DNA of 64,000 nt from Pseudobutyrivibrio ruminis CF1b (GCF_000424005.1 NZ_KE384121.1:1-64000), one strand, 5' to 3'. Counted from the first letter of the stretch, positions 35,846-44,860 are shown. Numbers and translations: made by a program. The notes: generated by a model from the sequence alone, not told the origin.

Positions 35846-37972
35846 CTAATACTCTACTTCAGTTACTTCTCCCTTTAACACCACATCAAAAATATCTACT
35901 GGCTTTCCTGTAAGTTCTGCACTTCTCGCATCTGGCTGCTGGCCTCCGATAGATACCTTAAATGTACCTGGCTCAACCACACATCTGCCCTTCTCATCAA
36001 TAAGTGCAAAATCGCGGGCTGAAAGCTCAAGGCTCACTTCCTTTGATTCCCCTGGAAGAAGCTCAACCTTTGCAATCTTTCTAAGCATGCAGTTGGCAAC
36101 TCTTGTGGATGCTTCAACATCCTTCACATATACCTGAACAGTCTCGTGTGCCTCATAATCCCCTGCATTCTTAACTGTTACCTTAACTGTAAATTTATCT
36201 CCAATAGCACCCTCAGTCTTGTCGATGCCAGCATTTGAATACTGAATATCTGAATAGCTGAGACCATATCCAAATGGATAAAGTGGTGTGCCCTTGAAAT
36301 ATCTGTATGTACGTCCCTCCATTGAGTAGTCCTCGAATGGTGGTAAATCAGCATCTGACTTGTAGAAGGTAAGTGGAAGCTTTCCTGAAGGGCTGTCCTC
36401 GCCGAAAAGTACCTCAGCGATTGCGCGTCCGCCTCTTGCTCCTGGATACCAGCACTGGATTATCGCATTTACGTTATCGTTAGCCCAGCTAAGATCCATT
36501 GCAGAACCTGCTAAAACAAGAAGTACTACTGGCTTTCCAATAGCTGTAATCTTCTCTACAAGTTCCTGCTGCAAGCCTGGAAGCTTAAGTCCCTTCTTAT
36601 CTCCACTACCGAACTCGTTTCCAGCATCGCCTTCCTCTCCTTCGATTGTAGAATCAAGACCCATTGCAAGTACTACAACATCTGAGTGCTCTGCTACAGC
36701 CATAGCCTCAGCAAATGTATCTCTTGCCTCAGAAAGCACGTGCATTCTGTCCTTCCAAAGTGGAGTTCCGTCTGAATGGAATACTCTCACATCATCTCCA
36801 ACGTAACGCTGGATTCCTTCAAGTACTGTAATATATTCAGAAGAAATACCTTCGTAATTTCCTACAAGAGCGATTCTTGAATTTGAGTTTGGTCCAATGA
36901 CACCGATTGTCTTGATAGCATCCTTCTTAAGTGGAAGAAGTCCATCGTTCTTGAGAAGTACCATAGAGCGCTTAGCTACTTCATTTGCAAGCTCCTTGTG
37001 TTCCTTACACTCTACCATCTCGTATGGGATGTCATCATATTTGCTGCCTCTCTCTGGAAGAGTTCCAAGGCGAAGGCGAAGCTCGATTAATCTTTCAACT
37101 GACTCTGTGATTGTCTCCTCAGAAACAAGGTCTGCCTTGTATGCATAGAGAAGCTTCTCATATACACAACCGCAGTTCAAATCGCAGCCGTTATTAACTG
37201 CAAGTGCTGCAGATTCCACTTCACATGTGGTTACCTTGTGATTCTCGTGGAAATCTCTGATTGCCCAGCAGTCTGAAACTACATGGCCTTCAAAGCCCCA
37301 GTCACCTCTTAAAATATCCTTCAACAATCTCTTGCTGCCGCAGGCTGGCTCGCCGTTTACTCTGTTGTAAGCACCCATAACAGCCTCTACCTTTGCATCC
37401 TTTACAAGCCGCTTGAAGGCATAGAGATATGTATCATATAAATCCTGGTCATTTACCTTCGCATCAAAATGATGTCTGTCTGCCTCAGGACCTGAGTGAA
37501 CAGCAAAATGCTTTGCACACGCTGCAGACTTTGGATTATCTAAATCATCACCCTGAAGACCTCTTACGTAAGCCATGCCAAGCTGACCTGTAAGATATGG
37601 ATCCTCACCGTATGTCTCATGGCCACGGCCCCATCTTGGGTCACGGAAGATATTTACGTTTGGAGCCCAGTAAGTAAGACCCTTGTATATATCTCTGTCG
37701 CCATGCTTTGAAAACTCATTATACTTTGCTCGTCCCTCTGTAGATGTTGCATCTGCCACCTTCTGAACAAGCTCCTCATCAAATGTGGCACCAAGGCCGA
37801 TTGCCTGAGGGAAAACTGTGGCATCTCCAGCTCTTGCCACTCCGTGAAGTGCCTCGTTCCACCAGCAGTACTTTGGAATACCAAGTCTGTCGATGGCCTC
37901 TGCGTGGTGAAGCATCTGCGAACACTTCTCCTCTATTGTCATCTGCGATACTAATTCCTTAGCACGCTTCAT
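35846..37972 (-). CDS. GH3 beta-xylosidase
   Basis: Family 3 enzyme of ~708 residues in the standard order: barrel domain (residues ~1-300; CAKHFAVHSGPE, nucleophile Asp234 in VVSDCW), alpha/beta sandwich (~340-570) and fibronectin-III-like domain (~600-680). CWWNEALHGVARAG near residue 35 is typical of beta-xylosidases rather than beta-glucosidases. The start was moved to the ATG at 37972 with AGGA upstream, overlapping yesL by 14 bases; the longer frame begins with TTG. No signal peptide. Releases xylose inside the cell. Confidence 0.92.
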   Translation of the reverse strand: MKRAKELVSQMTIEEKCSQMLHHAEAIDRLGIPKYCWWNEALHGVARAGDATVFPQAIGLGATFDEELVQKVADATSTEGRAKYNEFSKHGDRDIYKGLTYWAPNVNIFRDPRWGRGHETYGEDPYLTGQLGMAYVRGLQGDDLDNPKSAACAKHFAVHSGPEADRHHFDAKVNDQDLYDTYLYAFKRLVKDAKVEAVMGAYNRVNGEPACGSKRLLKDILRGDWGFEGHVVSDCWAIRDFHENHKVTTCEVESAALAVNNGCDLNCGCVYEKLLYAYKADLVSEETITESVERLIELRLRLGTLPERGSKYDDIPYEMVECKEHKELANEVAKRSMVLLKNDGLLPLKKDAIKTIGVIGPNSNSRIALVGNYEGISSEYITVLEGIQRYVGDDVRVFHSDGTPLWKDRMHVLSEARDTFAEAMAVAEHSDVVVLAMGLDSTIEGEEGDAGNEFGSGDKKGLKLPGLQQELVEKITAIGKPVVLLVLAGSAMDLSWANDNVNAIIQCWYPGARGGRAIAEVLFGEDSPSGKLPLTFYKSDADLPPFEDYSMEGRTYRYFKGTPLYPFGYGLSYSDIQYSNAGIDKTEGAIGDKFTVKVTVKNAGDYEAHETVQVYVKDVEASTRVANCMLRKIAKVELLPGESKEVSLELSARDFALIDEKGRCVVEPGTFKVSIGGQQPDARSAELTGKPVDIFDVVLKGEVTEVEY

Positions 37973-38609
37973 TGTTTCCTGATTCAACTATCTCTTCCTC
38001 CTTGTTTAACATTTCTAACTGTTTATTGAATTCCCTACTTATGTAATAAAGTGTGACTGTGGTGCAAAGAAGCCAGATTGCCAGGCCCCATTCGATGTAC
38101 CATGCACAGATTATGTAAGGTAAAAAAGTCACGATAAAAATCAAAACCATTCTTGGGAAATTTAGAAGTGCCATTACCATGGATGCCTTGAAAAGTTCCT
38201 TCAATGTCACTTTATATCTCGCCTCAAATGGGAACATGCAGTATGCAACTGACCAAACCACAAAGGAAAGCACACCAAGGACTGCCTTTAAGAGGATTGG
38301 CATAGATGCTGCTCTGCCATAGAGCACGTTGTACCAGTCAAATGCCAGCACAAGTCCCACCAGAAGAACTATCAGCCAGGCAACTGTTACCTGTGGAAAA
38401 TTATCCTTAAAGGATTTGAAATAGCTCTTTGTAACACTTGGTTCCTCGCCACGAACTATTTTCATTGATGTATAAAATTTCGCAGTATGGGCTGCGCCTA
38501 TAGTGATAATTGGAATTGAGCAAAGAACTGTAAGAAGATTAAGGATGATAAAATCTGTAACCTTGCTAAGAAACTCCATTACTTCGCTGTCTGGACTAAA
38601 TATTTGCAT
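37959..38609 (-). CDS. YesL-like membrane protein (DUF624)
   Basis: A ~216-residue protein with five or so membrane helices (FIILNLLTVLCSIPIITIG first) that is usually found with YesM/YesN-type sugar systems; its role is unknown. The start was set to the ATG at 38609, ten bases after GGAGG; the longer frame reads through that ribosome site. It opens the five-gene group yesL-GH3-esterase-GH43-kinase-regulator, after the terminator of the ABC transporter 2 operon. Confidence 0.85.
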   Translation of the reverse strand: MQIFSPDSEVMEFLSKVTDFIILNLLTVLCSIPIITIGAAHTAKFYTSMKIVRGEEPSVTKSYFKSFKDNFPQVTVAWLIVLLVGLVLAFDWYNVLYGRAASMPILLKAVLGVLSFVVWSVAYCMFPFEARYKVTLKELFKASMVMALLNFPRMVLIFIVTFLPYIICAWYIEWGLAIWLLCTTVTLYYISREFNKQLEMLNKEEEIVESGNNEAC

Positions 38610-38652
38610 AACATTACTTCCTCCGAATACTACTTTGAGTTGGTAACATTTT

Positions 38653-38704
38653 ACAAAAAAATCCCCACCAGCATCTACTGACAAAGTTCAGATGTTAGTG
38701 GGGT
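38653..38704 (-). terminator. terminator of the ABC transporter 2 operon
   Basis: CCCCAC-AACATCT pairs with AGATGC-GTGGGG around a loop of ~15 bases, followed leftwards by TTTTTTT. Confidence 0.85.
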
Positions 38705-38740
38705 AAATTTTAGTCTTATTTTTTTAGGACTGTTTTGCTA

Positions 38741-40414
38741 TTAGTCGATAGATGTAGCTGAACCGAACTTAGCCTCAAACTTCTCAGTTCTCTCATCCAT
38801 AATAGCCTGTCCGCCTGATGCAAGGTAATCCTCGATAGCGCTGTCCCAAACCTTATCAAAATCAGCTTCCTTAGCAGCAAGTGCTGTATCGTAAACAACG
38901 TCTCTCTTTGAGCCAAGTGCCTCGCCCATACCGTTTTCAGCAACGATTTCTGGAACCTTTACGTTCTTAGCAATCTTGTTGTCTGTAGCTGCAATATCAA
39001 GTGCTCTCTGAACATCCTCTGGATCGCAGCATGGATAGCTGTGAGCCATAGAGAGAAGTGTAAGGTCCTCATCACCAAGGTTAAGACCGTTACATGTAAT
39101 TGTGTAATCAATGTTGTTACCTGAGTTCATGATTGGGTCGCCTGTTGCTGCGATGCACTCGATAGCGCCATCCTCAAGAACGTTGTGTGTAACACCCTCA
39201 TCACCAATCTGTAAGTACTTGATGTGCTCTGGAGCTGAGATCCAGTCAAGGTAAAGAAGTGATGCAAGTGGCTCATCGTTTGTAGATGGGAAGAAGATCT
39301 TTCTGTCACCTGCTGTAGAGTCAACATACTTAAGGTGCTTGCCCTCTGAGTTCTCGAAGCAGTCAACTGCAACGTACTTAGCATCATCGCCTACGATTCT
39401 CTTAAGGTTAGCCTGGATTGAATCCTCACCACTTCTGAAAGGATAATCCCAGTTGTGCTGGAATGCACCAACATAACCAGCCTTCATCATATCATCCTCT
39501 GTAGAATCACCAGCTGTGTAAAGAGCGAAATCCTTCCAAAGGAGGCCTTCGTTGTACCACTTGTTAAGTGTCTTCATAGCTTCCTTTGTGCCCTTCTGTG
39601 TAAGCTTTCTGTCATCAAATCCGTTGATGTAGAATTCCTTATCTGTAATCTTTGGATCCATCTGTGACTCGATAAGAAGTGCTGCTCTCCAGCCTACATC
39701 GAATGAAACAGAGAATGGAACCATCTTATCTGCATCCTTGCCAAGAAGTTCCTTAGCATTGTCGCGGAATGCGCAGATGCAATCATAGAACTCAGCCTGT
39801 GTTGTAGGCTCTTCAAGACCAAGCTTATCTAACCAGTCTTTTCTCATGAATGTGTTGATACGTCTGTTGTTAGCACGCTTTCCTTCGATAGCCCAGAGTG
39901 TTCCATCTTCATCTGATAAATCCCAGTAGATGTTTGTATCGCCAAGCCAATCCTGAAGGTTTGTAAGCTCGCTGCCATACTGATCAAGCATTGGCTTCAT
40001 ATCAAGAACACCGCCCATGTTAGCGTATGTCTGAATTGTTGGATATGAGTATGTAAGGCAGATATCTGGAGCTCCGCCTGAAGCAAGAAGGTTGTTAATT
40101 TCTTCCGTCTCTGTCCAACGTGGAACTGCTACGAACTCAACTTCTACGTTGTGATCCTCAAGCATTCCCTTCTTGATGTACTCTGTGTACATGTTGTCTG
40201 TTGGGTCTGTACCGCCATCGTTTCCTCTGTCGTAAACCTCAACTGTGATGTGTTTTGTCTCAGCAAATTTTCCATCAACAAGCTCTGAAACGCCAGAACC
40301 TTCTTCGATGGAAGTAGTGCCTTCTTTTGTTGCATCTGAGCTGCTTGAACCACATGCTACCATGCTAAGACCCATAGTGCATGCAAGCACTAATGCTACG
40401 ATTCTTCTTTTCAT
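38741..40414 (-). CDS. sugar ABC transporter substrate-binding lipoprotein 2
   Basis: Second extracellular solute-binding protein of family 1 in the region (557 residues). The lipobox ends MVAC at residue 21. Unlike binding protein 1, this one comes after its permeases. Aromatic patches such as DISLTYSYP-like DICLTYSYPT and QHNWDYPFRSG fit sugar binding. GGGAGG precedes the ATG. A run of hairpins separates it from the permease gene and may let its message accumulate more than the permeases. Oligosaccharide ligand inferred. Confidence 0.9.
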   Translation of the reverse strand: MKRRIVALVLACTMGLSMVACGSSSSDATKEGTTSIEEGSGVSELVDGKFAETKHITVEVYDRGNDGGTDPTDNMYTEYIKKGMLEDHNVEVEFVAVPRWTETEEINNLLASGGAPDICLTYSYPTIQTYANMGGVLDMKPMLDQYGSELTNLQDWLGDTNIYWDLSDEDGTLWAIEGKRANNRRINTFMRKDWLDKLGLEEPTTQAEFYDCICAFRDNAKELLGKDADKMVPFSVSFDVGWRAALLIESQMDPKITDKEFYINGFDDRKLTQKGTKEAMKTLNKWYNEGLLWKDFALYTAGDSTEDDMMKAGYVGAFQHNWDYPFRSGEDSIQANLKRIVGDDAKYVAVDCFENSEGKHLKYVDSTAGDRKIFFPSTNDEPLASLLYLDWISAPEHIKYLQIGDEGVTHNVLEDGAIECIAATGDPIMNSGNNIDYTITCNGLNLGDEDLTLLSMAHSYPCCDPEDVQRALDIAATDNKIAKNVKVPEIVAENGMGEALGSKRDVVYDTALAAKEADFDKVWDSAIEDYLASGGQAIMDERTEKFEAKFGSATSID

Positions 40415-40439
40415 CGTAATCCTCCCAATAATGTTTTTA

Positions 40440-40589
40440 ATTTATTTTTATTCCCTTAATAAGGGGTTAAACTGCAGTCAAGGAAACTGCAGTTTAATCT
40501 GCTTTCAGCAGACAGCAATTTTAAATGAATTACATTCATTCAAAATTACTGCCGTTTACGAAATGAGTTTTTTTGATAAAAACTCATTT
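40440..40589 (-). other. cluster of intercistronic hairpins before binding protein 2
   Basis: Read leftwards from the permease stop: AAATGAGTTTTT/AAAAACTCATTT (40561-40589), AATTTTGAATGAAT/ATTCATTTAAAATT (40509-40551), TCTGC/GCAGA (40498-40513), AAACTGCAGT/ACTGCAGTTT (40467-40493) and a small CCCTTATTAAGGG (40452-40464). At least four stable stems in 150 bases without a gene. Confidence 0.75.
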
Positions 40590-41558
40590 CTACTCCTTAA
40601 CTGCTCCAAGTGTTACACCATGAATGAAATACTTCTGCAAGAATGGGTAGATGCAAAGGATTGGAATCGTTGAGAACATAACGATTGCAGCCTTAAGTGA
40701 CTCAGAAAGACCAGGTGTTGAGAAGCCTTCCTGTGTAGCTACCTCTACTGAATTCATGTTGTTCAAAATGTTGTAAAGCAGTAACTGAAGAGGATAGAAA
40801 TCCTTGTTCTTCATATACATCAAAGCATCTGAGTATCCGTTCCATCTTCCTACTGCGTAGAACAGAGCAAGTGTTGCGATAACTGGCTTTGAAAGTGGTA
40901 AATAAATGCTCCAGAGAATTCTGAAGAATGATGCTCCATCGATTTCTGCTGACTCTCTAAGGGAATCTGGGATTCCGTAAAAGAAGCTTCGCATGATAAT
41001 CATGTTGTAAACGCTTAAGCATCCTGGAACTATAAGTACAAGTGGGTTGTCCAAAAGGTTCAAGTCCTTCATAAGTAAGTAGTTTGGAATTGTTCCTGCG
41101 TTGAAGAACATTGTAATAGTAATGATAATGTTGAAAATTGAACGTCCCTTAAGTTTGTTGAAAATAAGTGGATAAGCGCAAAGCACTGTCATTGTCAGTG
41201 AAAGGAATGTACAAATCACTGTTAAAATTACGGTCCATACAAATGACTTAATGTACTTTGGATCTCCTAAAACTGTTGAATAAGCTGATAAGTTAATTCC
41301 CTTTGGAAGCAGATATACCTCTCTTTTTACAAGGAAGTCTGTTGCTGAAAGTGAACGTGCCAAAAGGTTGATCATTGGAATGATACAAATCAAACTGATA
41401 ATTATGCAGATTGAAATGAAAATGATATCTCCCACCTTTGTCTTATCAGATCTAACCATGCGGGTTGTTTCTGTCTCGTCGTCTTTGTCTTTTCTCTTAG
41501 AACGTGCAAAGCCTTTTGTACTAAATTTTCCTGCTGTCATAACTAATTCTTTTGCCAT
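40590..41558 (-). CDS. sugar ABC transporter permease 2, AraQ/LplC type
   Basis: Second membrane subunit of importer 2, 322 residues and six helices, after a highly charged N-terminal tail (KRKDKDDETETTR). The EAA loop is RESAEIDGASFFRILWSIYL, and the C-terminal QKYFIHGVTLGAVKE matches the YtcP/LplC group and resembles permease 1. AGGAGG precedes the ATG. It comes 12 bases after its partner permease. Confidence 0.9.
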   Translation of the reverse strand: MAKELVMTAGKFSTKGFARSKRKDKDDETETTRMVRSDKTKVGDIIFISICIIISLICIIPMINLLARSLSATDFLVKREVYLLPKGINLSAYSTVLGDPKYIKSFVWTVILTVICTFLSLTMTVLCAYPLIFNKLKGRSIFNIIITITMFFNAGTIPNYLLMKDLNLLDNPLVLIVPGCLSVYNMIIMRSFFYGIPDSLRESAEIDGASFFRILWSIYLPLSKPVIATLALFYAVGRWNGYSDALMYMKNKDFYPLQLLLYNILNNMNSVEVATQEGFSTPGLSESLKAAIVMFSTIPILCIYPFLQKYFIHGVTLGAVKE

Positions 41559-41570
41559 ACTTCACACCTC

Positions 41571-42530
41571 CTACCAAATACCGCGCTCGCCAAGCTTACG
41601 TGAAAGCCAGTTTGCGAAAAGGAGGAAGATAACTCCTACAACTGACTGGAACAAACCAACGGCTGTTGTAAGTGAGAACTGAAGGCCTTTGATACCGTTC
41701 TTGTAAACGAATGTTGAAATAACCTCTGCGTTCTGCATAACCAGGTTGTTCTGTAAAGCGAATGGTCTGTCGAATGCTGAACCTAAAATATTACCAAGTG
41801 CCATAATCAAAAGAACTACGATAGTGCTCTTGATTCCTGGAAGTGTGATGTGCCACATCTTGCGGAAGCGTCCTGCTCCATCAACTGAAGCGGCCTCGTA
41901 AAGCTCTGGTGAGATACCTGCAATAGCTGCGAGGTAGATGATTGAGTTCCATCCAAAGCTCTGCCAGATTCCAAGGAAGATGTAAGTTCCTACCCATTTG
42001 TGTGGATCATTCAAAAATGGAACTGCCTCTCCGCCAAGGTTTGTAATGAACATGTTTACAAGACCATTACTTGGAGCAAAAAGCTGAATTGCCAAACCAT
42101 AGATGATAACCCATGAAAGGAAATGTGGCATGTAAGCAATTGTCTGTACTGTCTTCTTGAACCACTTAACATTAAGCTCGTTAAGGATTAATGCGAAAAT
42201 GATTGGGATTGGGAAACCAATAACCAAATCTAAAAGGTTCAAGCCAACTGTATTTCTCAAAGCATTTAAGAAATCTCTGTTGTGAAAGGCCTGAATAAAA
42301 TACTGGAAGCCATGATTGTCTGCCCATGGCATCTCTCCTACCTTTTGCACAATACTGTACTTCTTAAAGGCAATTAATACGTACTTCATTGGAACATACT
42401 TGAAAACCAAAAGATAAATCATTGGCAATAATAGTAAAACGTAAAGCTGCCAATATCTCTTAAAGTAGGCTTTCCAGTTAGTCTTCTCAGCTACCGCTGC
42501 TGCTGAGTTTTTCGCTGCAACAACTTTCAT
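41571..42530 (-). CDS. sugar ABC transporter permease 2, LplB/YteP type
   Basis: First membrane subunit of importer 2, ~319 residues, six helices. The start at 42530 follows GGAGG by six bases; a longer frame reads through that site. YVPMKYVLIAFKKYS near residue 45 and the EAA loop YEAASVDGAGRFRKMWHITLPG are family marks. It opens the importer 2 operon and is preceded by a palindromic operator-like site nearly identical to one before gntR. No ATPase gene in the operon. Confidence 0.9.
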   Translation of the reverse strand: MKVVAAKNSAAAVAEKTNWKAYFKRYWQLYVLLLLPMIYLLVFKYVPMKYVLIAFKKYSIVQKVGEMPWADNHGFQYFIQAFHNRDFLNALRNTVGLNLLDLVIGFPIPIIFALILNELNVKWFKKTVQTIAYMPHFLSWVIIYGLAIQLFAPSNGLVNMFITNLGGEAVPFLNDPHKWVGTYIFLGIWQSFGWNSIIYLAAIAGISPELYEAASVDGAGRFRKMWHITLPGIKSTIVVLLIMALGNILGSAFDRPFALQNNLVMQNAEVISTFVYKNGIKGLQFSLTTAVGLFQSVVGVIFLLFANWLSRKLGERGIW

Positions 42531-42559
42531 TTCTATCCTCCACTTCATAAATTTATAAA

Positions 42560-42573
42560 ACTAGTATACAAGT
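42560..42573. promoter_or_regulatory. probable GntR operator at the ABC transporter 2 promoter
   Basis: ACTAGTATACAAGT differs at one position from the perfect palindrome ACTTGTATACAAGT at 43421-43434. It overlaps a possible leftward -10 (TATACT), 30 bases before the permease start. TNGT-type symmetry with a TATA centre fits FadR/UxuR-group regulators. Confidence 0.6.
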
Positions 42574-42610
42574 ATATTAGTACGTCAGAGGGGTGAAGTC
42601 CATATTAAAA

Positions 42611-42645
42611 AAACAACCAAAATGACTTTAACATTTTGGTTGTTT
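42611..42645 (-). terminator. terminator of the gntR gene
   Basis: AAACAACCAAAAT pairs with ATTTTGGTTGTTT around a 9-base loop; a T run follows leftwards. Confidence 0.85.
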
Positions 42646-42679
42646 TACACGAATTTATTCTATTGTTGACTAATTCTTG

Positions 42680-43360
42680 CTAAGCTGTTTCGAAATATTG
42701 CGGGAAGGTCTTAATCAGCTCTTCCTGATCCAGTCTGTATCGATTCAAATGCTTCTCAACGATTTCCTTGGCCTTCTCCTTATCCTTTTCTTTAATAGCC
42801 TCAAGCATCAGTCTGTGGTCCCCTACAATCTTCTTATCCTTAACAGTAAGCATAGAAAGTGTACGGACTCTGTCGAAATGAATCATAATCATCTGACGCA
42901 TATTATGAATGGTTTCTTTCTTGGCAGTTACATAAATCATTCTGTGGAATTCGTTGTCCAGCTCGAAAATCTTCTCTGTATTGTCCTTTTCAAGGTAGAA
43001 TTCCTGCAGGGCCACGTTCTCCTCCAGCTGTTTGATATCCTCCTCTGTGGCCATATCACATGCCTCTTCGATTACGGCGATATCCAGCACCTTTCTAAGA
43101 AATACAGCCTCCTCCACATACTGGGAGTTGATAAGGGAAACATAGCTACCCCTCTGTGGGTAGATTTCGATAAGAGCTGCCTTATGTAATTCCTGGATTG
43201 ACTCTCTTACTGGAGTACGGCTAACGCCTAAGAATGCTGATATTTCGTTTTCACTGATAGCCTGTCCCGGCTCCAAATCTGCTGACTTAATGTTCTCAGT
43301 GATTGCTCTAAGGGCATACTCCCTCGCAGTCTCTGAGCTCAACCTCTCGATTTTTTTCAT
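42680..43360 (-). CDS. GntR-family regulator with FCD domain
   Basis: A ~226-residue FadR-subgroup transcription factor. The winged helix-turn-helix is at residues ~10-70 (AISENEISAFLGVSRTPVRES), followed by an all-helical FCD ligand-binding domain with metal-ligand-like residues in LDNEFHRMIY and DHRLMLEAI. The start is at 43360 after GAGGAG. Members respond to sugar acids and related metabolites. It faces the importer 2 operon, and a shared 14-base palindromic site lies before both, so it probably regulates itself and the importer. Xylose- or uronate-related ligand is a guess. Confidence 0.9.
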   Translation of the reverse strand: MKKIERLSSETAREYALRAITENIKSADLEPGQAISENEISAFLGVSRTPVRESIQELHKAALIEIYPQRGSYVSLINSQYVEEAVFLRKVLDIAVIEEACDMATEEDIKQLEENVALQEFYLEKDNTEKIFELDNEFHRMIYVTAKKETIHNMRQMIMIHFDRVRTLSMLTVKDKKIVGDHRLMLEAIKEKDKEKAKEIVEKHLNRYRLDQEELIKTFPQYFETA

Positions 43361-43406
43361 AGTTCTCCTCATTTTAAGGTTAGAATGAAAGTTTGTTATT
43401 ATTCTA

Positions 43407-43449
43407 ACAAAAAGGATTCAACTTGTATACAAGTCAAACCCTTTTTGTT
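43407..43449. promoter_or_regulatory. inverted repeat with GntR operator core upstream of gntR
   Basis: The perfect 14-base palindrome ACTTGTATACAAGT (43421-43434) is nested in a longer inverted repeat (AACAAAAAGG 43407-43416 and CCTTTTTGTT 43440-43449). Read leftwards, the whole could also end the upstream esterase transcript, since the outer stem finishes in CCTTTTTGTT. It may serve as both operator and terminator. Confidence 0.6.
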
Positions 43450-43484
43450 AAAACTGTTTAGTTTAAGTTCTTTTAAATTGTCAC

Positions 43485-44420
43485 TTATTTTCTTTTGTAG
43501 ATGGCAAAATACTTCTCAAGCCATGCTGCTGCAAGATCAATCCAAGCCTTTGCATCCTTATTTGTCTGAATGTCATATGCATCACGACATGATGTACTCT
43601 GGTCGCAAAGAGCCATTCCATGACCACCATCCTGAAAGATGTGGAGTTCAAAAGGAATGCCTGCTTCTGCAAGGGATGTAGCATAAATGGTAGAGTGAGC
43701 AACAGGCACCAGCTCATCCTTTGATGTTGACCAGATAAATGTTGGCGGAACATCCTCATCAACAAGACGTGCAGGACTCATATCAAGAAGCTTCTCCTGA
43801 TCTTCCCAATCCTCCCCTAACATAAGACGGTTTGATACTGAGAAGAATTCGAATGCACCTTCGCTGTCCTTCTTTGTTGCCTCATACATGTAGATGTAAT
43901 CTGTAAGTGGGTATCCTAAAATGCAGGCTGCTGGACGAAGAACCTCTTTATCTACTCCTACGAAATCAGTGATTACAGGCTTTGACCAGTGTGTTGAATA
44001 CATGGCGCAGTTGTGTGCGCCTGCTGAGAATCCACAGATTGCAATTCTCTTGGCATCTACCTGCCACTCTCCTTTGTGCTCATTAATATAAGCAAATGCC
44101 AAACCAATTTCGCGCATTGGCTGTGGATGAAGTTTGTCAGGATTGATTGCCTGGTGTGCGAAATCTGTCTCCCAATAAGGCTTTGAACCATCATATGCAA
44201 TTGAATATCTGAGAACAAATGCGTTGTAGCCCTGACGAAGGAATGCCATTGCAATAGGCTCGCCTTCACGATCACTGCAGCAAAGATATGCGCCGCCTGG
44301 GCAGATGAGAACTGCAGGACGCGCTTTGCCCTGAGTCATCTCTGGTGAATCATCTAAGATATAGGTGGTAAGAGTCACATCATCTCTACCCTCAATAAGC
44401 TTAATTACTTCGCTTTTCAT
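43485..44420 (-). CDS. alpha/beta hydrolase, acetyl-esterase like
   Basis: A ~311-residue esterase of the BD-FAE/acetyl-esterase group. HGGG-type oxyanion region appears as VLICPGGAYLCCSDREGEP, the nucleophile is in ICGFSAGAHNCAMY, the acid aspartate in SKDELVPVAHS and the histidine in FQDGGHGMALCD. No signal peptide. The start is at 44420 behind GGGAGG. Located next to gntR at the edge of the xylan-oligomer region, it may remove acetyl groups from imported oligomers. Substrate inferred from context. Confidence 0.85.
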   Translation of the reverse strand: MKSEVIKLIEGRDDVTLTTYILDDSPEMTQGKARPAVLICPGGAYLCCSDREGEPIAMAFLRQGYNAFVLRYSIAYDGSKPYWETDFAHQAINPDKLHPQPMREIGLAFAYINEHKGEWQVDAKRIAICGFSAGAHNCAMYSTHWSKPVITDFVGVDKEVLRPAACILGYPLTDYIYMYEATKKDSEGAFEFFSVSNRLMLGEDWEDQEKLLDMSPARLVDEDVPPTFIWSTSKDELVPVAHSTIYATSLAEAGIPFELHIFQDGGHGMALCDQSTSCRDAYDIQTNKDAKAWIDLAAAWLEKYFAIYKRK

Positions 44421-44425
44421 AATAA

Positions 44426-44478
44426 AACCTCCCAATTTCTAGCGTTCTTAGAATACTATACTAGAATCTTGGGAGGTT
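44426..44478 (-). promoter_or_regulatory. inverted repeat containing the esterase ribosome site
   Basis: AACCTCCCAA (44426-44435) and TTGGGAGGTT (44469-44478) are perfect inverted copies, continued inward by TTCTAG/CTAGAA. On the leftward transcript the downstream arm is the esterase ribosome site GGGAGG. A possible promoter (TTTTCA, 17 bases, TATAGT) lies across the upstream arm, in which case the repeat acts as DNA rather than as an RNA hairpin. Confidence 0.6.
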
Positions 44479-44515
44479 GAAAACCGATTTATTTTAGTTT
44501 TTCACGGCTAAATTT

Positions 44516-44860
44516 TTACTTTTTATTCTTAACCTTCTTAACGTAGTCAACTACTTCAGCCTTAGTCGCCTTGTTAAGTTTTTCGAGCTTTTTAACTACC
44601 TCGTACTCTCCGGTACCCTTGCTGGCGATGACAAAATCAACATCTCCGGCACCCTTTCCAGGAATAGTATCCTGTAGGATATCGAATGGTGAAACATCAA
44701 GTACATCGCAGATAGCCATAATCTTTTCAGCAGATGGATTAGTCTTTTTTCTCTTCCAATCGCTGATTGTGCTCTGGGCAATTCCTGTACCAGCAGAAAA
44801 CTCAAGTTGAGTCATGCCCTTTTCTTCCATAATTTTGAAAATTCTTTCGCTAATTATCAT
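44516..44860 (-). CDS. XRE-family helix-turn-helix regulator
   Basis: A 114-residue DNA-binding protein. The helix-turn-helix covers residues ~5-60 (MTQLEFSAGTGIAQSTISDWKR), followed by a lysine-rich helix at the C-terminus (EVVDYVKKVKNKK). The start at 44860 is placed after GGGAGG; the longer frame reads through it. A perfect palindrome TATCGTTTATACGATA just downstream of its -10 box suggests autorepression. Targets other than itself are unknown. Confidence 0.85.
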   Translation of the reverse strand: MIISERIFKIMEEKGMTQLEFSAGTGIAQSTISDWKRKKTNPSAEKIMAICDVLDVSPFDILQDTIPGKGAGDVDFVIASKGTGEYEVVKKLEKLNKATKAEVVDYVKKVKNKK

